64,000 nt of DNA. It comes from an uncultured Hyphomonas sp. (lineage in GTDB: Bacteria; Pseudomonadota; Alphaproteobacteria; Caulobacterales; Hyphomonadaceae). The stretch spans positions 496,001-560,000 of the forward strand of contig NZ_OY776147.1 of the NCBI RefSeq assembly GCF_963675305.1, given 5' to 3'. Made by a program: the position numbers and the translations under genes. This document shows positions 43,675 through 52,197 of this stretch, one piece after another; position 1 is the first letter of the stretch; each line of letters begins with the position of its first letter. The notes under the pieces were generated by a model. The model searched no databases and had not been told where the DNA came from. It saw nothing but the letters and a program-made list of their open reading frames with translations.

Positions 43675-43704
43675 CGCTCCTGCAGCGCGCGCGCGTTTAT
43701 ATTT
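43674..43704 (+). terminator. Weak terminator after the second MDR gene
   Basis: GCGCT, five bases, AGCGC, followed by a GC run and then TTTATATTT. The stem is short, so termination is tentative. Confidence 0.35.
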
Positions 43705-43781
43705 AAAGTAGACAGCGGCAGCTTGTATTATAGTGTACCTTTCTTGGTGATCAGCGAGGGCTGACTTCAAGGGAGGTGCAC

Positions 43782-44549
43782 ATGACTCGCGTATCCTGGG
43801 CGTGGACAGGCATCGCTTTGGTTACCGGAATCGCTTTCGGCGTTTTCATCGGTCTGCGAATTGGCCCTGGTGGTAATCCCAATCTGGTCGACCTGTCGGC
43901 ACTTCCGGATCAGCTGCGCGAACAGCACCGCAATGCGGCTTTTCTCGAGAGCGAGGCAAGAAATTACACGAAGGGTCAGGAACAACTGGCAAAGAAGCGG
44001 GCGGAACTCGCGAAGCGACGACTCAAGAAATTGCCTGATGGCTTGAGTAGTGTGCCATTAGGACAGTTATATGAACCGGATGCTGATGTTCATTGGCCCC
44101 GGAACGTTTCTGGCGATGTTGGGGTGGCACTCGACGAAGCAAAGGACGGGTGGGTCATCCTGAATTATTGGGCCAGCTGGTGCGCCCCTTGTGTCCATGA
44201 GCTTCCGGAAATGGGTGAGGCTGTTCCGCTTTATGCGGAGAAGGGCATTACCCTAATCGCCGTCAATGTTGATCCGATGCAGAATGATACGGAAGACGCC
44301 GTGGGCGACCTTTTCGCCCGTAAGCAGGTGGAGGGCCTGACACCATACATTGCAGACAGGGCAGGCGTGGATGCCTTCCTGGATGCGAGTGGTCAGTCGG
44401 TTTTCGAAATGTCATTGCCAACGAACATCATCTTTGCGCCGGGAGGTGTTCCCTATGCTGTGTTTGAAGGTGGTATCACGACCGAGGAACGTGTCTGGAC
44501 CGCGCCTGCGACCCTTAAATATCTGGATGAGATTTCCGGTGTGAACTAG
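43782..44549 (+). CDS. TlpA-like thioredoxin-fold protein, membrane anchored
   Basis: A 255-residue protein with an N-terminal membrane anchor (ALVTGIAFGVFIGLRIG), a charged coiled-coil-like stretch rich in Lys/Arg (KGQEQLAKKRAELAKRRLKK), and a C-terminal thioredoxin fold with the active-site WCAPC in NYWASWCAPCVHELPEM near residue 138. It is probably a periplasmic thiol-disulfide reductase, possibly for cytochrome c or specific proteins. The ATG at 43782 follows GGGAGG by 5 bases; an earlier GTG is less likely. The upstream region is AT-rich, with a TATTATAGT segment that may be a -10 box. It converges on the kinase gene, five bases apart. Confidence 0.87.
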   Translation: MTRVSWAWTGIALVTGIAFGVFIGLRIGPGGNPNLVDLSALPDQLREQHRNAAFLESEARNYTKGQEQLAKKRAELAKRRLKKLPDGLSSVPLGQLYEPDADVHWPRNVSGDVGVALDEAKDGWVILNYWASWCAPCVHELPEMGEAVPLYAEKGITLIAVNVDPMQNDTEDAVGDLFARKQVEGLTPYIADRAGVDAFLDASGQSVFEMSLPTNIIFAPGGVPYAVFEGGITTEERVWTAPATLKYLDEISGVN

Positions 44550-44553
44550 CGCG

Positions 44554-45294
44554 TCACAGCAGCCTGTCTTCCGCGATGGTGACTGTATGGTCGCGGGTCT
44601 TGAAGAGAATGATGTCGGCCCGCTGTTTCAGCGGGGCGATGTTCTCTCGCAGGTTCGGCAGGTTGATCCGCTCCCAGACGGATTGGGCGAATTCGAGCAA
44701 TTCCGGTTCCGCCATGTGCAGGAAATTCGCATAGAAGGATGACGGATCGTTCCGGGCGTCATTCCAAAGGCGCACGAAACGCTCCAGGAACCAGGCGAGC
44801 AGGTCATCTTCGCTGGCGTCGAGATAGATCAGCAGGTCCGGCTCATGCGTCCCTCTCGGGGGCGGGGACAGCGGCTGGAAGCCGAGGCCTTCGAGGATGA
44901 GCACGTCCGGCTGCGCGATGGTGCGCGTCAGCGCCGGGTCCACGTCATAGGTCACATGGCTGTAGGCCGGGAACGGCGCCTCGCCATTGCGCAGGGCACT
45001 GAGGGCTTCGCCGAGAGACTTATGGTCATAGGTTTCCGGGAAGCCCTTGCGAAGGGTCAGGTCACGTTCGGCCAGCACGCTGTTCGGGAACAGGAAGCCA
45101 TCGGTCGATACGGTTTCGACTTCCAGTGTATCGTCCAGCATGTCGGCGAGCGCCCCGGCAAGTGTCGTCTTGCCGGAAGCGACTGAACCCGTGAGCCCGG
45201 CGATCAGGCCCGCCCGGTCCGATTGCAACTCGGTGAGGCGGGCCGCCAAAGCGCGAATGCCGTCGTCAGGGGGCGTCTGCGGTGTTGTCGTCAT
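44554..45294 (-). CDS. Pantothenate kinase-like (CoaA family) P-loop kinase
   Basis: A 246-residue kinase. The Walker A loop GLTGSVASGKTTLAG lies near residue 33. The CoaA signature VSTDGFLFPNSVLAERDL and KGFPETYDHKSLGEAL, the YSHVTYDVDP motif, QPDVLILEGLGFQ, and the final RADIILFKTRDHTV segment all match type I pantothenate kinase. It is shorter than typical CoaA (about 310 residues), mainly at the N-terminus, so a related uridine-kinase-like role cannot be excluded. CoaA catalyses the first step of coenzyme A synthesis. It converges on the thioredoxin-like gene. Confidence 0.8.
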   Translation of the reverse strand: MTTTPQTPPDDGIRALAARLTELQSDRAGLIAGLTGSVASGKTTLAGALADMLDDTLEVETVSTDGFLFPNSVLAERDLTLRKGFPETYDHKSLGEALSALRNGEAPFPAYSHVTYDVDPALTRTIAQPDVLILEGLGFQPLSPPPRGTHEPDLLIYLDASEDDLLAWFLERFVRLWNDARNDPSSFYANFLHMAEPELLEFAQSVWERINLPNLRENIAPLKQRADIILFKTRDHTVTIAEDRLL

Positions 45295-45330
45295 TCCGGG
45301 CCGATCATCTGATTGCGAAACGCTCGCAAC

Positions 45331-46230
45331 CTATACGGTTCGTTTGGCTTTGTCCTCTGCATTCGCGCCTTCGATGGCTTCGCGGGCTGCAGACCATTGC
45401 TCGTCGCTCCAGGCGGCCAGCGCACTGAAGTTTCCGCCGGATGCGTTGTACATACCGCCGTCGATCGCAATGGTCTGCCCATTGATGTACTCGGCGCCCG
45501 GCGCCATCAGCAGGACGGCAAGGTTCACAAGCTCATGCATTTCGCCGACGCGCCCCATCGGGTTGGCGACGCCGCGCTCCATGCTGCTCTCGCCCGAATC
45601 CGGTGACAGGCGTGCCCAGGCGCCCTTGGTGGGGAAGGGGCCGGGTGCGATTGCATTGAAGCGCAGGCCGTAGCGGCCCCACTCGACGGCAAGCGATTGT
45701 GTCATCGTGTTAACGGCGGCTTTCGACATGGCGGATGGCACCACGAACGGCCCGCCATTCCAGACCCACGTCGTCAGGATGGAGCAGACATTGCCCTTCA
45801 GCTTCTGGTCAATCCAGCGCTTGCCGATGTCGTGCGTCATGTAGAAGGACCCGCGGAACACGATGTTGGAAATTGCATCAAAGCCGCGGATCGAGAGGTC
45901 TTCCGTACGAGAGATGAAATTGCCCGCGGCATTGTTCATCAGGCCGGTGAGCGGGCCATGCTTGGCCCAGATCTCATCATTCATGTCGGTGATGGCTTCT
46001 GCGACCCGGATATCGCAGGCATGCGGCACGACCTTGCCGCCATGCTTGTCCATAAGTTCGGTCGCAGTCTCCTCGCACACACCGCCACGCCTGCCGCAGA
46101 TATGCACTTCGGCGCCGAGCTTCAGGAAGCCTTCGGCCATTTCTTTGCCGAGGCCGGTGCCGCCGCCTGTTATCAGGATACGCTCGTCCTTCATCAGGCC
46201 GTCGCGATACATGAGTTTGCTTGTGTCCAT
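45331..46230 (-). CDS. DECR-like short-chain dehydrogenase/reductase
   Basis: A 299-residue SDR. Start MDTSKLMYRD with GGGAGG five bases upstream. The Rossmann loop is ILITGGGTGLGKEMAEGF near residue 20, with NNAAGNF near 100. The usual catalytic YxxxK is absent; the equivalent region reads SAMSKAAVNTMTQSLAVEWG, as in mitochondrial 2,4-dienoyl-CoA reductases, and the C-terminal IAPGPFPTKGAWARLSP also matches that family. It therefore probably reduces unsaturated acyl-CoA (fatty acid breakdown) and not typical SDR alcohols. It lies upstream of the kinase on the same strand. Confidence 0.88.
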   Translation of the reverse strand: MDTSKLMYRDGLMKDERILITGGGTGLGKEMAEGFLKLGAEVHICGRRGGVCEETATELMDKHGGKVVPHACDIRVAEAITDMNDEIWAKHGPLTGLMNNAAGNFISRTEDLSIRGFDAISNIVFRGSFYMTHDIGKRWIDQKLKGNVCSILTTWVWNGGPFVVPSAMSKAAVNTMTQSLAVEWGRYGLRFNAIAPGPFPTKGAWARLSPDSGESSMERGVANPMGRVGEMHELVNLAVLLMAPGAEYINGQTIAIDGGMYNASGGNFSALAAWSDEQWSAAREAIEGANAEDKAKRTV

Positions 46231-46307
46231 TGTAACCTCCCTATTGTTGAGGAAGATCATAGATCAGGCAGGCTGGCTGACCAGCCCGTGTCTCTATGCG
46301 ATCCCGC

Positions 46308-46673
46308 TCAGCCTAGTTTCCGGAAAGGCAAGGTGGCGATCCGCCAGAGAACGAGCAATGCAAATAGCGGAATCACGCCCACTATCCAGAGACTGAACAG
46401 GAAGAGGCCAGCCGTAGTGGGAGCCATAGCGATGTGAAAACTGGCGAGATAATCTCGCGATGCCTGACATATTTGCAGGAGAGGACCGTTTTCGGGTGTG
46501 GCGTATGACAGGATAAAGATGCCCGCTCCTGCGGGAATGCTCAAGTAAATGAGAATGGCGAGCTCGAAGCGCCCGAATATGAATATCTTGGACAAAAGCT
46601 TGTCCAGAAAAGGACGTTTGGGAATATCGCGCCTGCTTCTTCCTTCACCCACACGCCTTCTCCGACGGAACAA
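46308..46673 (-). CDS. Small membrane protein, paralogue A of a tandem pair
   Basis: A 121-residue protein with a basic N-terminal tail and two membrane helices. The start is TTG, supported by AAAGGGA six bases upstream. Its C-terminus LLVLWRIATLPFRK matches that of the neighbouring protein at 46758 (WVLWRLISLPFRK), and both have a KRP..L..L motif before the first helix, so the two are probable paralogues. Function unknown. The local sequence is visibly AT-richer than its surroundings. It is downstream of an MscS channel and its paralogue. Confidence 0.6.
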   Translation of the reverse strand: MFRRRRRVGEGRSRRDIPKRPFLDKLLSKIFIFGRFELAILIYLSIPAGAGIFILSYATPENGPLLQICQASRDYLASFHIAMAPTTAGLFLFSLWIVGVIPLFALLVLWRIATLPFRKLG

Positions 46674-46757
46674 ATTAATTCCCTTTAAAGTAGCAAGTTT
46701 TACTCAAAAAAGCGTAAACCTGACACACCGATTTCTCTGTGGGTAAGGCTTATTCCC

Positions 46758-47111
46758 TTACTTTCTGAACGGCAGGCTGATCAGGCGCCAGAGGACCCAG
46801 AGCGGGAGAACGATCGTGGCGCCTGCCAGCGCGGGTTTCCAGAAATTCCGGATCGCCCAGCCTGCGGCTGAGAGGGCCTGTTTCGCAATTGCGGCCAATG
46901 CACCCGGAATGTTCGCATCCTGAGCGGCCGGGTTGAAGTTCGCTGCCAGTACGAAGAAGCCGACAAGGATGCAGAGCCCAGTCAGTTTGACCCCGCCCCA
47001 GAGGCTGATGCCGAACAGGCGCAGCAGCAGTGGGCGTTTCGGTGGCTTTCCGGGCTTTTCCGGCGGTGGTGGCGCAGGCGCCGGATCGCTTGGGGGCGGT
47101 GTGTCAGTCAT
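46758..47111 (-). CDS. Small membrane protein, paralogue B beside MscS
   Basis: A 117-residue protein starting MTDTPPPS, whose ATG overlaps the stop of the MscS gene by 8 bases, so translation is probably coupled. A Pro-rich N-terminus is followed by two membrane helices and the WVLWRLISLPFRK end shared with the protein at 46308. Coupling to a mechanosensitive channel suggests a modulating partner, but this is inference. Confidence 0.62.
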   Translation of the reverse strand: MTDTPPPSDPAPAPPPPEKPGKPPKRPLLLRLFGISLWGGVKLTGLCILVGFFVLAANFNPAAQDANIPGALAAIAKQALSAAGWAIRNFWKPALAGATIVLPLWVLWRLISLPFRK

Positions 47112-48234
47112 TTGTCCCGGGGGCCATCGGGGGAGGCGCGGCCTGTGTCTTTTCTTCGTCGCTGCCAGGCGCTTTGTACGGGACGTAGACGACATGCTGG
47201 AACGGGATGGTCACACCGTTTGCATCGAAGGCTTCTTTCACTGCCTTGGTGACGTCCGCGCGGACATCGATAAATTCCGGTGTGGCCACGTAGGCGCGCA
47301 ATCTGACCTGCACACTGGAAGAGGCGAGCGCGTGGATGCCAACCCAGGTGTCATCATTTGCGAGGATGCGCGGATGGGCGTCAGCCACTTCGCGGACGAG
47401 CCGGAGTGCCAAGTCCATGTCGTCATCATAGGAAATGTCGAAATAGAGATCGAGGCGCCGGCGCGTCTGCCTTGTATGGTTGATCAGCGGCTCGGCCCAC
47501 ACCTTGTCATTGGTGATGGAGACGATCTTGTTGTCGATTTGCTTCACCTGCGTGAGGAAGGGGGTGATGTCGATCACTTCGCCATCAAGCCCGGCTGCGC
47601 TGACATAGTCGCCGATACGGAATGGCCGGAAGATTGCCAGCATGATGCCGGCGGCAACGGCCTTCAGCGTGTCCTGCAGGGCAAGGCCGATGGCGAGACC
47701 CGCAGCGCCGAGCAGGGCTGCCAGTGAGGCTGTCGGGAAGCCCAATTGTGTCAGGGCAAAGACGATCGCGACGGCGAAGATCAGGTATTTGAACAGGGAG
47801 GCCGCAAAGGCGAACAGCGTGTCGTCCGCCCCTGCGCGGCGATGGGCCTTGCGCCCGAACCGCCGCAGCGAGCGGGCGACGCCGTTGGCAATGATCACGG
47901 CGATCACCAGGATTGCGACAGCCCCGATCGCGCCGGGCCCGCGCTGCTCCACCATGGCTTCCCAATCGTAACCCGCGAGGCCAAGCGGAATGGGGCTGAG
48001 CAGGATCAGCGCGAAGACCCGGGTGATGGAAGCGGCAAGGTCCCAGTTCGAGCCTTCGAATTCCTTGTCCTTTGACAAGGCTTTCTTGCCGATCAGCAGC
48101 ACAAGGCGCCGCAACAGGCTGGCAACGATCCAGACGGCAATTGCCGACAGGAGAACAATGCCCCATTTCTCGACATAGGGTTCGAGCGTTGCGGCCCATG
48201 GCGGCCAGCCGGTGGTGTCGATCGGAAGCTTCAT
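47104..48234 (-). CDS. MscS family mechanosensitive ion channel
   Basis: A 376-residue channel opened by membrane tension. Several membrane helices occupy the first 200 residues. The pore helix is Gly/Ala-rich (ASLAALLGAAGLAIGLALQDTLK around 165-190), followed by the beta domain (FRPFRIGDYV, ITPFLTQVKQIDNKIVSITND) and the C-terminal alpha-beta domain. It is distinct from the shorter MscS encoded next to it. Its stop overlaps a small membrane protein gene. Confidence 0.92.
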   Translation of the reverse strand: MKLPIDTTGWPPWAATLEPYVEKWGIVLLSAIAVWIVASLLRRLVLLIGKKALSKDKEFEGSNWDLAASITRVFALILLSPIPLGLAGYDWEAMVEQRGPGAIGAVAILVIAVIIANGVARSLRRFGRKAHRRAGADDTLFAFAASLFKYLIFAVAIVFALTQLGFPTASLAALLGAAGLAIGLALQDTLKAVAAGIMLAIFRPFRIGDYVSAAGLDGEVIDITPFLTQVKQIDNKIVSITNDKVWAEPLINHTRQTRRRLDLYFDISYDDDMDLALRLVREVADAHPRILANDDTWVGIHALASSSVQVRLRAYVATPEFIDVRADVTKAVKEAFDANGVTIPFQHVVYVPYKAPGSDEEKTQAAPPPMAPGTND

Positions 48235-48275
48235 CCGAATCTTCTGTCACGCAGTCTGATGCGCTTCAACTGACT

Positions 48276-49112
48276 TCAGCTGACTTCACGCGTGATATTC
48301 ACCTGATGCGGATACGGGATCGAAATACCGGCCGCGTCGAGCGCTTCTTTCACGGTCCGGGTCAGCGTCCAGCGAACTTCCCAATAGTCAGAGGTTTTCA
48401 CCCATGGACGCGCCACGATGTCCACCGAACTGGCGCCCAGTGTGTTGACCCGCACGACGGGCGCCGGGTCTGCCAGCACGCGGTCATCGGCCTTGATGGC
48501 ACGTTCGATCACTTCCATCGCGTTCTCCAGGCCGTCACCATAGTCGACGCTGAAGACAAGATCGATGCGCCGGGTCGGGTATCCGGCATAGTTGCGGATG
48601 ACGCCGGAGATCGCCTGGCTGTTTGGAACGATGATCTGAACATTGTCGGGGGAGGCGAGAATGGTCTGGAACAGATTGATGTCTTTTACGGTACCGCCTT
48701 CGCCGGCCAGTTCGACATACTGGCCGACACTGTAGGGGCGGAACAGCATGACCATGATGCCGGACGCAATGTTGCCGAGCGCGCCTTGCAGCGACAGGCC
48801 GATGGCCAGGGTCATGGCGCCGAGAATGGCCACAAAGCTGGTCGCCTGAACGCCGAACAGCTGCAGCGCGGCGATAATGGTTGCCGCCGTCAGGAACCAG
48901 CGTGTGATGGAGGCGAAAAAGCTGCCCAGCGTGTCGTCGATGTTCGGCCGCTTGAGCGCCTGTTTGCGGACGAGGGAAGCGATCCAGCCGGAAATGCGCA
49001 GACCGGCGATCAGCACAATGAGGGCCCCCAGCACTTTCAGTGCATAGGCAGCGATCACGGGCCAATGCTCCGCCATCTGGGCTTCCCAGTCGATATTGTT
49101 CAGAAATTCCAT
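48276..49112 (-). CDS. MscS small-conductance mechanosensitive channel
   Basis: A 278-residue protein, the standard MscS length, with three membrane helices. The TM3 pore line (SFVAILGAMTLAIGLSLQGA around 95-115) is followed by GNIASGIMVMLFRPYSVGQYV, the classic MscS signature. The beta domain has VKDINLFQTILASPDNVQII and the C-terminal alpha-beta domain ends near VNITREVS. It provides osmotic safety release. It lies on the same strand just upstream of the longer MscS homologue, a tandem of two different subfamilies. Confidence 0.93.
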   Translation of the reverse strand: MEFLNNIDWEAQMAEHWPVIAAYALKVLGALIVLIAGLRISGWIASLVRKQALKRPNIDDTLGSFFASITRWFLTAATIIAALQLFGVQATSFVAILGAMTLAIGLSLQGALGNIASGIMVMLFRPYSVGQYVELAGEGGTVKDINLFQTILASPDNVQIIVPNSQAISGVIRNYAGYPTRRIDLVFSVDYGDGLENAMEVIERAIKADDRVLADPAPVVRVNTLGASSVDIVARPWVKTSDYWEVRWTLTRTVKEALDAAGISIPYPHQVNITREVS

Positions 49113-49131
49113 TTTTTACTCCGTCGTCGTT

Positions 49132-49890
49132 TCAGGCTGGGACGGTCGTTCCATCCGCGCCGCGCAGGAGGCGCAGGGCGAGGATCAGGCCGCCGGAGAC
49201 GGCCGTCATGATGGCAAGCCATCCCATTCCCGTCATCGTCCAATTGTTTGCGATGACACCCATAAGCCCCCAGGCGAGGGCGGCAAAGAACCAAAGGCTG
49301 CGGCTGACATAGCGCGCAAAGATCCATGATCCCAACGCAGCAGTTCCTAAAAAGATCCATAGCATCTGCCAAGGAAGATCGGTTGGGCCCAGACCGGCAA
49401 AGCCGCGAATCACCAGCGGCACGGAGATCCCGATCGCCACTAGGATCCAGCCGGAGAGCAGCCCTGTCGCAGCGTCGGCAATAAGTTTTTGCGGGCTTCC
49501 GCCCATGCCGCGCATGCGGTCGAAACGCGCGGCGGCGGTCCATGACAAAGCGGCAATGGGGAACAGGAGCACGAAGTCGAGCCGCTGCACGGCGATCAAT
49601 TGCGCGCTCAGCATCCACACGATGTTTGCCAAGCCGGCGCCTGCGAGCGGCAGGGCGATGCGAAACATCCATGGCTCGCGATGGCGCCATGTGAGGTAGG
49701 CAAAGGCAATATATGCCCCAAAAATAAGGCTCCAGATCGAAAAGTAGGCGGGAAGCGGTTGTTCCGGCGCCTGTATTCCGCGCGTGGCCTCGCCGATGGG
49801 TGTGCCAATTCCAAGCAGTGGTGCCAGCGCACCAGACAGGGGCTGAAGGATTCCGAGTGCGAGCAGAATGAGGGGAAGACGCGATTTCAT
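49132..49890 (-). CDS. Multi-helix membrane protein, TspO/MBR-like
   Basis: A 252-residue protein with about seven or eight membrane helices and few polar loops. The segment LPAYFSIWSLIFGAYIAFAY near residue 50 is like the FSIWxLIY signature of TspO/tryptophan-rich sensory proteins, and several Trp follow (SLWFF, NNWTMTGMGW). I regard it as TspO-related at best. The start MKSRLPLIL is chosen because the further N-terminal frame is not signal-like; no clear Shine-Dalgarno is visible. It lies upstream of the MscS genes on the same strand. Confidence 0.6.
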   Translation of the reverse strand: MKSRLPLILLALGILQPLSGALAPLLGIGTPIGEATRGIQAPEQPLPAYFSIWSLIFGAYIAFAYLTWRHREPWMFRIALPLAGAGLANIVWMLSAQLIAVQRLDFVLLFPIAALSWTAAARFDRMRGMGGSPQKLIADAATGLLSGWILVAIGISVPLVIRGFAGLGPTDLPWQMLWIFLGTAALGSWIFARYVSRSLWFFAALAWGLMGVIANNWTMTGMGWLAIMTAVSGGLILALRLLRGADGTTVPA

Positions 49891-49980
49891 GGTCACTGTG
49901 TGGCAGGGTTCGTGTCTGAAGAAAATTGCGCCGAACTGAAAAAAAGCAAGGCAGGCGGGCATTTTTACGCTATTCGCCTG

Positions 49981-49998
49981 CCGACTCATTTGAGTCGG
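49981..49998. promoter_or_regulatory. Perfect 18-bp palindrome in front of HU
   Basis: CCGACTCA, TT, TGAGTCGG ends just before the ribosome binding site of the HU gene. It could be a protein-binding site or a 5' leader stem-loop. Confidence 0.5.
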
Positions 49999-50015
49999 AA
50001 TAGAGGAATTTGCTC

Positions 50016-50438
50016 ATGGCAAAGAAACCTGTGGCCAAGAAGGCCGCTGCGAAACCCGCCGCCAAAGCGGCAACGACCACCCGTCGGACTGCTGCTGCGA
50101 AGCCGGCTGCAAAGCCTGCTGCACGCACCGCTGCGAAAACAGCTGCTGCGCCGAAGAAGGTCGTGACCGTCACCCTGCGCCAGCTGGCTGCTGAACTGGC
50201 CGAAGCGCATGGCATGACGAAAAAGCAGACTGAAGCCGTTCTGGGCGATCTGGTCACCATGACCACGAAGCGCCTGAAGAAGGGCGAAAAAGTCCGTTTC
50301 ACGGGCCTTGGCACGATGGAAGTGCGCAAGCGTCCGGCCCGCATGGGCCGCAACCCGGCAACCGGCGAAGCCATCAAGATCAAGGCTTCCAAGAAAGTTG
50401 CTTTCCGCGTTGCGAAAGAACTCAAGGAATCCGTCTGA
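50016..50438 (+). CDS. HU-like DNA-binding protein with Lys/Ala N-terminal tail
   Basis: A 140-residue nucleoid protein. The start ATG at 50016 has GAGGA eight bases upstream; a TTG two codons earlier is in frame. The first 45 residues are a low-complexity tail of AAKPAAK-type repeats, histone H1-like, followed by a HU domain: VTVTLRQLAAELAEAHGMTK, LVTMTTKRLKKGEKVRFTGLG, and the DNA-arm region RKRPARMGRNPATGEAIKIK with the conserved RNPATGE. It condenses or bends DNA. A strong intrinsic terminator follows. Confidence 0.93.
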   Translation: MAKKPVAKKAAAKPAAKAATTTRRTAAAKPAAKPAARTAAKTAAAPKKVVTVTLRQLAAELAEAHGMTKKQTEAVLGDLVTMTTKRLKKGEKVRFTGLGTMEVRKRPARMGRNPATGEAIKIKASKKVAFRVAKELKESV

Positions 50439-50464
50439 TAACAGACGAAATTCCAGACTTACTG

Positions 50465-50498
50465 AAGGCCGGGCGTTTGATGCGCCCGGCCTTTTCTT
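50465..50498 (+). terminator. Intrinsic terminator after HU
   Basis: AAGGCCGGGCG and CGCCCGGCCTT form an 11-bp stem with a seven-base loop, followed by TTCTT. It ends HU transcription and faces the convergent ligase gene. Confidence 0.85.
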
Positions 50499-50507
50499 AT
50501 GCGTTTC

Positions 50508-52109
50508 CTATTCCGGCAACATGGCTTCCAGCGTTTCCAGTCGGTCTGCCTCTTCTGCGGGCTTGTCCCAGCGAATGCGATTGATACGCGGAAACCGCAT
50601 AGCGAGGCCCGATTTGTGCCGGGCCGACCGCTGCAGGCCCTCAAAAGCGACTTCCAGAACGATCTCGGGTGTGACCGAACGAACAGGCCCGAAGCGTTCA
50701 ATCGTATTTTCACGGACGAATTTGTCGAGCTGCTTCAACTCTTCATCGGTAAAGCCGAAATAGGCTTTCCCGACGGGTGTCAGCGTTTCGCCCTTCCAGA
50801 CGGCAAAGGTGAAATCGGAATAGAAGCCCGACCGCTTGCCATGCCCGCGTTGAGCGTAAAGCAGAACCGCATCGACCAGGAATGGATCGCGCTTCCATTT
50901 GTACCAGAGGCCTGCGGGCCGCCCGGCGACATAGGCGCTGTCCCACCGTTTGAGCATCAGGCCCTCGATTTCCGGGGCAGGCGGGTTCATGCGCAGGGTG
51001 TCGAGGTCCTGCAGGTTCGTCACGGGGACAAGCGGGGAGAGATCCAGCCGCTCTGTTCCATGCCGGGCGATGAAGTCTTCAAGCGCATTGCGCCGGTCCT
51101 GAAAGGACAGGGCGCGCAGGTCGGCTTCGCCATCATGCAGAAGGTCGTAGGCGCGGATAAAAGCAGGGTGGCTGTCCATCAGCCGCTTCGTGACCGTCTT
51201 CCGGTTCAGGCGCTGTTGGAGTGCATTGAAGGGGGCGACGCCTTCGCCGTCTTCTGCGCGGACAAGAAGTTCGCCATCCAGCGTGCCCTGGAATGTCATG
51301 CCAGCCAGCACATCCGGGAAAGTGTGGGAAATGTCGTCGCCGGTGCGCGTATAGATGCGCCGCACCGTGCCCTCGACCGACGCCTGGATACGTACGCCGT
51401 CATACTTCCATTCGGCGGCGAATGTGTCCGGTGTGATGAGCTCCGGATCGATGGCGTTGGCATTGTCCCGGTCCGCTTTCGGCACCAGCGGGTGCGCCAG
51501 CATGACAGGACGGAAGGGCGCTGGAATATCCGGTGACGGACGGCTTGTGTACCCCTCCAGCCAGGCAAAGAGCGGCTCATAGGGAACGGCGAGGCCATGC
51601 CAGATCTCTTCGATCTCGGTGATGTCGACATCGCCGAGGTTCGCAAGTGCGATTTTCGCCATGCGCGCAGACACGCCGATGCGCAGGCCGCCCATGATCA
51701 GTTTCAGCAATGCCCAGCGCCCGGTCGCGTCCAGCCCGTCCAGCCAGCCGGCGACGAGACGGGGGGCTTCGGCGCGTGTTGCGTCCTGGAGGGTTTCCAC
51801 GATCTCCGAAAGGGGCGGCGTCCGGTTCGCCCCGTGCTCGCCTTGCCAGACGAGGCTGACCGTGTCGGCGAGATCTCCGACATAGTCGTAGGACATGTTG
51901 AACAGGACCGGGTCCATCCGTTCTTCGGCGAGGGCGCGGACGGCGGCCGGCTTGATGCTTTTCAGGTCCAGTTCGCCAGTGAGCGCGGCGAGGGCATAGC
52001 CCCGGTCAGGGTCTGGCGCGCTGGCGAAATAGCTGGTCAGCAATTGCAGCTTGCCATTCCGTGACGGCGTCAGCAGCAGGCGTTCCAGTAGATCGGCAAA
52101 AGCTTGCAT
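50508..52109 (-). CDS. ATP-dependent DNA ligase of the ligase-associated damage response set
   Basis: A 533-residue ATP-dependent DNA ligase. Start at MQAFADLLERLLLTPSRN, the usual opening of this family; four codons upstream are in frame. An N-terminal DNA-binding domain is followed by the adenylation domain with nucleotide-attacking Lys in AAEWKYDGVRIQ near residue 236, RIYTRTGDDISH, DGELLVRAEDG, IEGLMLKRWDS and the motif V-like WYKWKRDP, then an OB domain. It belongs to the bacterial group that NCBI names cisplatin damage response ligase. Its usual partners exonuclease, helicase and PdeM are encoded at 54689, 58279 and 60932, which supports the assignment. Confidence 0.93.
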   Translation of the reverse strand: MQAFADLLERLLLTPSRNGKLQLLTSYFASAPDPDRGYALAALTGELDLKSIKPAAVRALAEERMDPVLFNMSYDYVGDLADTVSLVWQGEHGANRTPPLSEIVETLQDATRAEAPRLVAGWLDGLDATGRWALLKLIMGGLRIGVSARMAKIALANLGDVDITEIEEIWHGLAVPYEPLFAWLEGYTSRPSPDIPAPFRPVMLAHPLVPKADRDNANAIDPELITPDTFAAEWKYDGVRIQASVEGTVRRIYTRTGDDISHTFPDVLAGMTFQGTLDGELLVRAEDGEGVAPFNALQQRLNRKTVTKRLMDSHPAFIRAYDLLHDGEADLRALSFQDRRNALEDFIARHGTERLDLSPLVPVTNLQDLDTLRMNPPAPEIEGLMLKRWDSAYVAGRPAGLWYKWKRDPFLVDAVLLYAQRGHGKRSGFYSDFTFAVWKGETLTPVGKAYFGFTDEELKQLDKFVRENTIERFGPVRSVTPEIVLEVAFEGLQRSARHKSGLAMRFPRINRIRWDKPAEEADRLETLEAMLPE

Positions 52110-52197
52110 GTGCAGATACATAGGGCCAAATGCGACGCATAACAGCGCTGGACGTCCTGGCGCGCGATAAAATCAATGCATCCAGAGGAAACGCCAC

